Below are positions 9,858 to 17,339 of a stretch of DNA of 27,043 bases, piece after piece (position 1 is the stretch's first letter; each line of letters begins with the position of its first letter). Source of the DNA: Larix sibirica. Its lineage: Eukaryota > Streptophyta > Pinopsida > Pinales > Pinaceae. The notes under the pieces are model-generated. The model had not been told where the DNA came from and searched no databases. It worked only from the letters and a program-made list of their open reading frames with translations. The translations under genes were made by a program, and so were the position numbers. Location of the stretch: the NCBI GenBank assembly GCA_004151065.3, contig NWUY0300000525.1, positions 60,104 through 87,146 on the forward strand, given 5' to 3'.

Positions 9858-9998
9858 ATGTCGAAAGGTAAATCACAATATCGGATTGAGGCGGAGTGGC
9901 CACGTGGCATGTTCAGATGTTTAGAAATCAATCGTAAATACAACGCCCGGTGGCCACGTGGCATGTTCAGATGTCGTCAATTGGTGTCGGGATTATGA
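9858..9998 (+). CDS. Small ORF (46 aa) with a duplicated WPRGMFRC peptide; doubtful
   Basis: The ATG at 9858 has A-rich context and opens 46 codons ending at TGA 9996-9998. The peptide begins MSKGKSQYR and contains 'WPRGMFRC' twice, 18 codons apart, because the G-box DNA repeat here is 54 bp and stays in frame. No family is recognised. It could be the decayed start of a copia gag (it sits about 65 bases after the PBS-like site), a small peptide, or simply an ORF created by the DNA repeat. The last is my preferred reading. Confidence 0.2.
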   Translation: MSKGKSQYRIEAEWPRGMFRCLEINRKYNARWPRGMFRCRQLVSGL

Positions 9999-10095
9999 TG
10001 ATTGTGGTCACAATTGCAATGCACATAAGGTCGTACATACGATACCAGGTGTCCATGTGGTAGGTTAAGATGGCGTCACTTGGAATCGGGTGTAC
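9897..10095 (+). promoter_or_regulatory. Three-copy G-box (CACGTG) repeat
   Basis: TGGCCACGTGGCATGTTCAG at 9897 recurs exactly at 9951 (24 identical bases in all). A third, diverged copy starts at 10048 as GGTGTCCATGTGGTAGGTTA. Copies 2 and 3 also share TCGTAAATAC-like sequence before and GATG-CGTCA-TTGG--TCGGG after the box, a unit of about 99 bp. GCCACGTGGC is a palindromic G-box with an ACGT core, the known site of plant bZIP and bHLH factors (light, ABA). In copy 3 CACGTG has become CATGTG, as CpG deamination would give. A TATA box lies about 80-280 bases downstream. Confidence 0.6.
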
Positions 10096-10173
10096 AACGC
10101 CCTCGTTGTGATGGTCAATGAGCTTGCAACAACATCAATGCAAACAGTCATCAAAAGTGCGATGACCCTTTAA

Positions 10174-10190
10174 AAAATATATATAGCATA
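10174..10190 (+). promoter_or_regulatory. TATA box of the 10366 ORF
   Basis: AAAAATATATATAGCAT is followed at 30-40 bases by a pyrimidine/CA-rich stretch (10200-10260) typical of a plant transcription start and short leader. With the G-box repeats upstream it forms a plausible promoter. Confidence 0.4.
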
Positions 10191-10326
10191 AACAGCTTGC
10201 ACCCTTATTCTGCTACTACATATTTACCATACTACTTACATTCTTCCTTTTCTCTACACAATTAGCAAGTTGTTAATTTGTTCACCTCCTCTTTTGTTTC
10301 TGGGAAGGAAAAAATAATATAAGGAA

Positions 10327-10332
10327 ATGTAA
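10327..10332 (+). promoter_or_regulatory. ATG-TAA start-stop just upstream of the ORF
   Basis: The first ATG of the putative leader is immediately followed by TAA, in the same frame as the ORF that starts 39 bases later at 10366. The 11 codons between TAA and the second ATG are open. It is either a one-codon uORF (AUGUAA elements are known from Arabidopsis NIP5;1 boron control) or a nonsense mutation of a CAA/GAA second codon, which would make the true start 10327. Confidence 0.3.
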
Positions 10333-10365
10333 GGCATTGACAATACTATTGAGATTGGTAAAAGA

Positions 10366-10695
10366 ATGAGACATCTCTCACACCCAGGGGATGGGAGACT
10401 CAAAATTAGCCATAGATTGGGTAACAAGTTCCTTTGGTATGCATGTTCTTATCTCGAAACCCCTATTCAATCAAGTAAAATAATTGTAATTGTCATTCCC
10501 GACCATCACATATGCACATATCTACAAAGAGCTAAACATGGATGCATATATGCAATCCAAAAAATCATTCGAGCTATCAAAGGGTACATGGGAGACTATC
10601 AAAAAGTAAGTTGGATCAACCCTACCGGTTTCTTTGAGATCACTATATACTATTTGATACATTGGGCATGCTTCTTTTTAGTACTGCGTTACTAG
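10366..10695 (+). CDS. Hypothetical protein, possible single gene behind a G-box/TATA promoter
   Basis: The ORF is 109 codons. The first 85 residues look protein-like: a basic N-terminus, a hydrophobic strand 'KIIVIVIPDHHICTYLQ' near residues 38-54, then 'AKHGCIYAIQKIIRAIKGYM', a plausible amphipathic helix. There is no signal peptide or transmembrane helix and I recognise no family. At 10606-10611 a GTAAGT follows 'DYQK', a good splice donor. TTCTTTTTAG (10672-10681) and TTTCTTTTAAG (10715-10725) downstream are possible acceptors, so the last 24 codons may be intron. Promoter elements upstream support a real or recently real gene. The start could be 10327 if the TAA after it is a mutation. 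No homology evidence. Confidence 0.35.
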   Translation: MRHLSHPGDGRLKISHRLGNKFLWYACSYLETPIQSSKIIVIVIPDHHICTYLQRAKHGCIYAIQKIIRAIKGYMGDYQKVSWINPTGFFEITIYYLIHWACFFLVLRY

Positions 10696-10955
10696 ATGTT
10701 GTAACTTTTACAATTTCTTTTAAGGTACTACTGAAAAATGGGCTCAAGCCCATGACCTTTTTTTGGTTTTTTGTGATAAAGGAAGATTACTATGTAATAG
10801 CAGTTTTGATCCTTGTGGAGTTTCTTTTTTTTATTGATACATTTATGTATCACTCTAGTTTTGTCATGCTGGAGATGAATCGAGTGGGCAATACAACTCT
10901 TTCTGAATATATATTTGTTTATACCAAAATAAAATTTTATCATTTTCTCCCCAAT

Positions 10956-10956
<1 letters not shown>

Positions 10957-10992
<36 letters not shown>
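10957..10992. repeat. Compound (TC)n(TA)n microsatellite
   Basis: About eleven TC units run directly into about seven TA units. The minus-strand ORF over it reads RERERERD and IYIY only because of the repeat. Confidence 0.95.
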
Positions 10993-11430
10993 ATCCCTTT
11001 CTTATGCAAGTATTCACATTCATAATTACTGAGGATGAAAAGAAGTTGGGAAAGTAACCATCAATAAAATTAAAACTGGTTGGCATCATCATTTATTTAA
11101 ATACAGAGAAAAAAAGCAAAAGGATAGCATTCAATAAGTACCTAAGATACATAAATGTTCCATCGTCACTCCACCATGGGAATAACCTTAAGTTTCTATA
11201 CTAACTACGATCGCTGCCTATAGTTAATTATACGACAACACTAACTAAACCAATCCAAATTTGATTGTATGAGATCTTGTCAATGAACCCTGCCATATAC
11301 AAAAATAGAACAATGTGTTAGTCCAAATTCATAACGATATCCCACTACAATATTTGTTAAAACAAACAACCAAAATAAATTTCCTCTATGAGGTCACATC
11401 ATAATATCAAAGAATAATGAAAAGGAGAGG
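10993..11430. other. No gene seen
   Basis: AT-rich DNA between the microsatellite and the stop codon of the lipid-transfer-protein pseudogene. It would be the 3' flank of that gene. No polyadenylation signal stands out on the minus strand. Confidence 0.5.
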
Positions 11431-11806
11431 TTATTGGAAACCATACTTAGTACACTCGATGTCAAGGTTGATAGGCACATTGAGATCAATGACCTTGCAA
11501 ATACCAGGGAGATTGACAACCTTCCCTAACTTGACCCCAATGACTTCACTTTAGTCTTGAAGTAGCCAAAAACAACCCACCTATCAATGATGTCCTTCAA
11601 TTGAGAGTCCAACCCACAAATGATAGGACAACAGGCTACAACAAGGGTGGCACATTTCCTAAGAGGTATTCGGTGCATGGAGCAACAACACTCACCACTT
11701 GGTTGCATTTTATCGCACCTTCGACTCTCACATTGCCCCACATACTCATTATTTCCACCATAAATTCAGTGACAAACACCGCCTTCACAATCCCATTCTC
11801 GGCCAT
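11431..11806 (-). pseudogene. Non-specific lipid transfer protein (type 1, nsLTP) pseudogene
   Basis: nsLTPs are small secreted four-disulfide proteins that carry lipids in the cell wall and cuticle. Read on the minus strand from ATG 11806, residues 1-30 sit in the signal-peptide place but carry several charged residues. Then comes 'AIKCNQVVSVVAPCTEYLLGN' with Cys1 and Cys2 (residues 34 and 44). After a frameshift near 11645, 'ACCPIICGLDSQLKDIIDR' carries the Cys3-Cys4 pair. The CNC pair (Cys5, Cys6) reads FGY in 'WVVFGYFKTKVKS'. After a second shift near 11537, 'GVKLGKVVNLPGICKVIDLN' and 'VPINLDIEC' give Cys7 and Cys8, ending at TAA 11433. The last block is what I recall of conifer LTPs. Two frameshifts and loss of two cysteines make it non-functional. 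It has no intron, as in many LTPs up to the last codons. Confidence 0.85.
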
Positions 11807-11860
11807 TTCTCACACCTCTCTCACTTAGAACCAACAGAGATGACCATTTCTCACACCTCT
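11803..11860. repeat. 17-bp direct repeat at the LTP start codon
   Basis: CCATTTCTCACACCTCT occurs at 11803-11819 and 11844-11860. The first copy overlaps the ATG (minus strand), so the second would be in the 5' leader. It may be a small local duplication. Confidence 0.7.
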
Positions 11861-12188
11861 TGACAAGAGGACCTCCTTCTTTATCCATCAATAAAATGAA
11901 CCAATAGTGAAGGCTCTTGGGTCTTTTCTTATTCCTTTATAGTTTATGAGAGAAACCAATATTGGTATCCTCCACCCCCCACCTTGCAAACACACTATTA
12001 GTGCCCCTTTATAATTCATTTAGGTGACTGGTATTTGCAGTCTCTATAGTGCATCTTCAATTAACATTCCACAACTTGCGTTAGTTTTAGCAATAAAAGT
12101 GCCTTTCTCAATGCAATCTATTATTATATGTGATGTTTAAAAAGTAACAAAAATATGACCAAAGAAAAATTATGCTAAGAAGTGTAAG
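11861..12188. other. No gene seen
   Basis: Presumed 5' flank of the LTP pseudogene. I found no convincing TATA box on the minus strand and no ORF worth calling. Confidence 0.4.
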
Positions 12189-12218
12189 TGTAACATCCCC
12201 TCCTATCATACCAGCATG
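12189..12218 (+). mobile_element. Possible LTR start, cut by a contig join
   Basis: TGTAACATCCCCTCCTATC resembles the opening of many plant Ty3/gypsy LTRs (TGTAACACCCC). It stops after 30 bases at the single N (12219), beyond which the sequence is the tail of a different, minus-strand gene. Motif-only call. Confidence 0.25.
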
Positions 12219-12219
12219 N

Positions 12220-14192
12220 TTCTTGTTTCAATTGACTTTCCAACTTCAGGATTGTAGACTGCAATTTCGAATTCTTCAAAGTTGTTTTCATCAAATCTGT
12301 ATATATAACTTCTCCAGTTTGCTTATGAAGGTGGATCTTATCAGGTATAGGGATCCTTTGTAAATTAAGTTTCATTTCTGAAACTCTGTCTTGGGTAGTA
12401 ACTACTAAATTTAGTGTATTTTTGACATGATCCTTTACAATAACCAATGAGACATCATTGTCTAAAATATCCCTTACCTCTTTATACTACTTTAAAACTC
12501 TATCTGAAGCAATGTGCCTTTCTTGTCCACACCTAGTATATAAATCACTTCTTGACTTAAATTTATCAGTAGATCCACTATGTTGCGCCTCTTCAAAACT
12601 ATATTCCTGAACTTGAAAAATTGGTTCTTGGTCTTTTTCTTTAATTTCCCCAATACCTACTTCAACCATTTCTTCATCCGAGTCTATCTTTAGTCTTTTC
12701 GATATTTTTGGATCTTCATTCATGCTCTCATCACCTTCTGGAAAACTCCTTTTACCAGTGATATCAATCTTGCTTGTAACTGGTATAATCATTGTAGATG
12801 ATTCTATCACTGCTAAAGGATTAACCTGCAAATCTTCTGAGATCTCAACATTTGGTTGATATTCCATTTGACTAGCTCTTTCAGCTAAGCCTTCTATTTC
12901 TTCATGATGAAAAGATTTATTTTTGTTTTGTTGCCTTCTTTATGAGATAATGTGATGAGGGTCATAATTAATTTTAGTCGCCTTTGCAAAATTCATATCT
13001 TGTAACAAGCCTTCAATGAGTGAGAGGGAAACTTTATTCTTCACAATTAAGGGACCAATCTCCATGGAAAATTGAACTTCAGAAGCCTTCCTAAATCTTA
13101 AAAAGTGTTCATTTTCTAGAATCAACTTCTGTCTGAAAAATTCTAGAGCAAATATTCTTGATGTTAAAAATGCAAGAAAGATGTATGGATCATGAACAAA
13201 GCCATAAAATCTAATGATAGTATGATCTTTCAAAATAAACCAATCTCCAAATTTTGTATCTGCATTGAACTGTAAAATATCCTGCATCTATAGTAACACT
13301 CTAGGTAATTGTTTATGAAATATTAGCTTGTACATTTCTGACATGATAAGATTCTTATAATTGAAAGTGTTGTTTCTGATTTCAGATGTGAAAACAATCT
13401 CCAGGAACTGTAAATTTTCTTCATTGAAAAATAGGAACATTCGAACCAAATATGACTGAAATATGAAGTGTCTCATCATGTGAAAGTTTATTAACTGAGA
13501 ATGAATACTCAGCTAGAAACTCATCAAACTTAAGGAAAGGAAACTGACTATCAAAATGGGGATTATCTATCCTAAACAACAGACTCAAAAAGGTTTTTGA
13601 GACAAATTTATCAGTATCTAACCCTAGAAACTGACTCAATAATGAAAAGATCCATTGAGATTCTTCATTAAACATCTCAATATTCAAGGGAAAAGGTTCA
13701 TTCTCGACAGAAATATTAGGCTTTAGGCTTTTGGAGTAAAAAATTTTCTTTTCTTGCATTGAAGCTTGTCTAAACTGCTCAATTAGGGTTTCTTCAGCAA
13801 GGTCTTCCAAATTCTGAAAAAAACTAGTTGGGAACTTCTAAGGAATTTCAAATTGTTTGGGAATTTACAAAACAAAGGATTTTTGACCTACTAGAATCCA
13901 TTATCACATGCTCAGACTGAGAATAGTTGGACGCACACCAGTCAACAAAATATGGGAAATTTAGGGTTTGCTCCAAGAAAAAGTAGTGAAAAAGAAACTT
14001 CTGTACTCCATGTAGGTCAATTCCCTGTTCATCTAAGACCTTTAACTTATTATTTATAGTTCGTACTGAACCAATTGACAATACTGTATCAAATACCTCC
14101 CCATCCCTATCTTCAAAAATTTCTTCCAATTTACTAAATTCTTTAACCTGCTTCTCTATTTCTTCCCCTTTTTCCATTTTAAAAATCAACAA
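12220..14192 (-). pseudogene. Broken gene for a protein of about 650 aa, family not recognised
   Basis: Six minus-strand ORFs join colinearly. 14192-13848 (N-terminus, acidic/helical, 'DWCASNYSQSEHVIMDSSR'), a break near 13830, 13810-13421 ('FSLLSQFLGLDTDKFVSK', 'KFDEFLAEYSF'), a shift near 13450, then one frame to 12220 broken only by stops at 13288, 12940 and 12487. The middle has 'FGDWFILKDHTIIRFYGF', 'LTSRIFALEFFRQKLI' and 'NYDPHHIIS'. Next is a basic run 'RRQQNKNK', then an acidic low-complexity part with an NLS-like 'SKRLKIDSDEE', and a Lys/Leu-rich C-terminal stretch that could be a coiled coil. Composition stays protein-like throughout, so it was once under selection. It may be a nuclear protein or a gag-like retroelement ORF. 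No catalytic motif is seen. The C-terminus is cut by the N at 12219. Confidence 0.6.
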
Positions 14193-14323
14193 GCGGTGAG
14201 AAATTCATAGCTTACTTGGTATACAATGGTTGGAAAGGCATATCCTGACTCAACTTTCACCGACGTAGATAGGTTCCCTTCTTACGTGCAAGAAAACAAG
14301 TGTCTTCGCTTTCCTGTGATTAT

Positions 14324-14340
14324 TCCTTTATAATATCTCT
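14324..14340 (-). promoter_or_regulatory. TATA-like box upstream of the 14192 start
   Basis: On the minus strand GATATTATAAAGGAATA lies about 135 bases before ATG 14192, which would give a leader of about 100 bases. Weak, composition-prone evidence, and it competes with the view that 14474-14680 is the first exon. Confidence 0.2.
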
Positions 14341-14473
14341 TTAAAAATCAACCAATAAGTTTTGACCATCGATCTTGTCCCCCTTTTCACCTACATCGTT
14401 GATCTCATCAAAGGACATCTAGAAAAGGAAGTTTCGGGATCGTGAAGTGCGGTTTTCCATAACCACTTTTCTA

Positions 14474-14680
14474 TTAGAGGAATGGTTCTTCTTCTGACAC
14501 ATGGTAAGCAGTATGTATTCCGCTACTGCTTACCCCTTTCTCCCTCGGCGCTACTTTCGAGCGTGAAATAACTGAGAGCCATAGATCTAACTTTGCTTTG
14601 ATTCTCAACCATTGATCAATCTCTGAACTTGCACTCCATTTAATCTTTCCTTCCAATTTTTCCAAATCATTACCCGCCAT
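14474..14680 (-). CDS. Short ORF upstream of the broken gene, possible first exon
   Basis: 68 codons from ATG 14680 ('MAGNDLEKLEGKIKW...'), highly charged and helix-prone in the first 48 residues. After codon 49, GGG|GTAAGCAG (donor at 14533-14532) fits a plant 5' splice site, and the rest of the ORF looks less protein-like. A TTAAATAAA at about 14733 could be its TATA. It lies about 280 bases upstream of the larger broken gene on the same strand, but no acceptor joining the two was identified. It may be unrelated. No family is recognised. Confidence 0.3.
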   Translation of the reverse strand: MAGNDLEKLEGKIKWSASSEIDQWLRIKAKLDLWLSVISRSKVAPREKGVSSSGIHTAYHVSEEEPFL

Positions 14681-14699
14681 CGATCACATGCACTTTATC

Positions 14700-15500
14700 C
14701 TTCTGTTGTCGATCATTGTTTTACTTTAACGCTTTGGTTTATTTAATTTGGAAGTGTGCTACATTTTGACCATTCTGCTATATTTAGATGCCCGCTAATC
14801 TCTTTTAGAGACTCTCCAATGCTCTTTCTACGAAATTTGGGTAATTAAGCCAACTCTAGGAACTTTGCCAATTTTTATATATATATTTTAGCTTTCTCAT
14901 CAGCATAGAACTAATTTTGTGTCAACAAGCTCAATGCTGACCTAATTATAAAAAATTTAAAGGTTGAGCCCATTAATTGTCTAATGATGTGGTAGGTATA
15001 TTACTACCTTGATATTCTCTCATATTTGCGAATGCATTATTTTCTACCGACAAGGAAAACTATGAGAAGGTGGAATATAATATGCTCTCTCGCCCCCTCC
15101 ACGCTTCTTCTTTACACCACTCTCATTTTCTCATACCCAATTTAATTAGTCAAAAATGAACATACACATCATAGTGACAAAGAGGAAATAAAATAAAAAT
15201 AAAACCCATCATACAACATTGTTAAAGGTAACATAAAAGAACATCCGATACAAAGCAATATATGTCAAAACGCCTCAATCATAAAACACATTTTCTACTA
15301 CACTATTTCGTTCTAGGTTTTTTTCAAAAGGTACACAAATTTGAGACTAGCATATTCTTCTTGATGCTCTTCTCTCAATTCACATGGTTGTTGAGAGTGT
15401 AAAATACATCGTCGTGCATGTGACTTAATAGGATCCACATTTACAATTGGGTGTTCCCATGAAGATGGGTAACACTTTTTGGCAAGCAGAGGGTGAGGTT
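14700..15500. other. No gene seen
   Basis: Mixed-composition intergenic DNA with a short TA run near 14877. No ORF, LTR end or strong repeat is recognised. Confidence 0.5.
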
Positions 15501-15512
15501 ATGTTGAAAATA

Positions 15513-15768
15513 GACCTCGATTGATCTTTTTTCAAGCCCTCATTCGAGCTTTCAAAAATTCAATCAAGGGCTTAAATAAGTGCTCGATCGAGCTATTTTA
15601 AAATGCTCTATCGAGGGTTTATAAAACCATTAATTGAGGTACTTAGATCTATCGAGAGTTTTATAAACCCTTGATTAAGGTTTTTATAAACCCTCAATCG
15701 AGCATTAATATCTTGATCAAGCTATTGCATTTCATGAGCTCGATCAAGCTCACAACCTCGATCGAGGG
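15513..15768. repeat. Palindromic tandem array, TCGATCGA-type units every ~22 bp
   Basis: Twelve variants of the palindrome CTCGATCGAG occur in about 255 bases, centred near 15520, 15544, 15564, 15587, 15611, 15633, 15652, 15674, 15697, 15717, 15744 and 15762. Steps are 18-27 bases, mean close to 22. Perfect or near-perfect copies are at 15583-15592 and 15757-15766. Between units, TTTATAAA-type dyads recur (15617, 15660, 15684). No coding. It may be a decayed minisatellite whose unit is itself a palindrome, or an array of protein-binding sites. Confidence 0.75.
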
Positions 15769-15988
15769 TTATTAAAATCTCAAACGATCATATTTAATAG
15801 TTATAGCTATAAAACAAAAACAGGCCATGGCTTATTTCACCACGTATGTTGCATAAAAACTCAGTCAAGACCTAGTAGATAAGAGTTATAGATATAACAA
15901 ATGAGTGATTGGTGTTTAAAGACGTGATTGGAATGATATAAAATATGGAGAAAGGTCCTTTATACCCATTTGTACATATAATTCCCAG

Positions 15989-16038
15989 AGTAATTGGAGT
16001 TATAAATCTGATTGAGCACATCTATAACCCCAATTACT
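15989..16038. repeat. Inverted repeat, 16-bp arms, 18-bp loop
   Basis: AGTAATTGGAGTTATA (15989-16004) and TATAACCCCAATTACT (16023-16038) are reverse complements at 15 of 16 positions, and pairing continues for a few bases outward (CAGAG / CTCCG). AGAGTAATT recurs again near 16069. It may be the core of a small MITE-like element lying between the two palindromic clusters. Confidence 0.6.
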
Positions 16039-16311
16039 CCGTGACTAATTTCTACACATATAAAATCTAGAGTAATTTGCGGTAGTAATGCTTTTACCTG
16101 ATTCTTCTTCAAGGTATTTACTATTACCCATTCTTGTTGGTATGTTTTATTAAATTTGATTATGTTATAATTTTATGTTTGATTTTAATTGAATTCAAAG
16201 AGGATCCCATGCTAAGAATATATATTCGATACGAGTGTTTAAACAATTTGATTAAAAAAACATTAGGGTGCCCATAGGAACCTGCTTTTTTTTAATCAAA
16301 GTGTTTAAATG

Positions 16312-16462
16312 CTCAATCGAGCTAAAAGCTTGATCAAGATTGTAGATTGAATGAGTTTCTGCCTAACCGCACACAAACCCTCGATCGAGGTATTTTAAAA
16401 TGTGCATAAAATCTCGATTGAGAGTTTTATAAACCTCGATCAAGCTCGTAGCTCTATTGAGG
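16312..16462. repeat. Second cluster of TCGATCGA palindromes
   Basis: Variants of the same palindrome are centred near 16317, 16334, 16385 (perfect, CCTCGATCGAGG), 16417, 16439 and 16457, again with a TTTTATAAA dyad (16425-16433). It is about 550 bases from the first array, with irregular spacing of 17-51 bases. The shared unit and linker show common origin. Confidence 0.65.
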
Positions 16463-16473
16463 GCTTAAATAAC

Positions 16474-16546
16474 AGACTTTTAGCCCCCTTTTCTGCAAAT
16501 TTAATTTTANAGACTTTTAGCCCCTATTTCTGCAAATTTAATTTTA
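16474..16546 (+). repeat. 36-bp direct duplication on both sides of an N
   Basis: AGACTTTTAGCCCCCTTTTC (16474 onward) and AGACTTTTAGCCCCTATTTC (16511 onward) begin two 36-base copies, both ending TGCAAATTTAATTTTA, separated only by the N at 16510. This is what two overlapping contig ends look like when joined rather than merged, so the duplication is probably artificial. Confidence 0.8.
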
Positions 16547-16619
16547 ATAATATATTTGGTAGGCCTAAACCCTATCATGGGATGCACCTTAGGTGGCAGA
16601 CTTCATACTAATGGATTCT

Positions 16620-17339
16620 TTAATGAATCGTCTATCCATTGGCATATGATTTACAAGTTTTTGAGTTCACATGATAATTTTTTTTTTCAAACTTACACTT
16701 GAAAACCATGTCCACAACTTCGAATCAACGCAAAAAAATTGAACAACATAAAAAATACACACCCAAAAAATTTCAAAAAATATATGCACCCCACATCAAC
16801 GCGTCCTCTTCAAAAGGGTATTTTTAGTTTCTCAATTTTTGTAACCAGTAAAAGTTTTTTACGTGCACACACATGTGTACAAAATGTGATTAAAATCTAA
16901 AATAGTCAGTTTCAAAAATTAAAAAAAATAATATTCTAAAATAAATTAAAAAATATATGTGCACCCCAGTGCATTTTGTGTAGATTATATATATATATGA
17001 AATTATGCATTTATCACTAAATTATTTTTTGTGCACACAAGCCACTTGTTAACTTTTTCCTAAAATTTACAGGAAAACAAACATAACATAAATGAAATTT
17101 TGACAAATTAAGTGATAATATTATTATGTTTTAAAAATATATTTGGAAATCCAACGTAATTCCCTACATTTTGTTACATGTCATAACTCACAAAGAATAT
17201 ACGAATTTTGAGAGCTTCAATTTAATAAACTAATAAAAAATTGAATTTTCACCATCACATTTGGCCAAAAGGTGTTAAACATCTTGATGGATTCACCCCT
17301 AACATAATTCCTACTTTCATTGTTTAGTGTTTCATAATT
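16620..17339. other. AT-rich DNA, no gene seen
   Basis: Contains a TA microsatellite (about 16986-16999) and A/T runs. It may hold the noncoding 3' end of the minus-strand Ty3 element that follows, but no LTR boundary is recognised. Confidence 0.45.

Noticed and set aside
10728-11009. 93-codon minus-strand ORF
   Set aside because: Its IYIY/RERERE core is a translation of the (TC)n(TA)n microsatellite and the rest has no protein-like features.
15513-16462. CRISPR-like regular repeats
   Set aside because: Units are imperfect palindromes with similar AT-rich linkers, not identical repeats with unique spacers, and the window is plant nuclear DNA.
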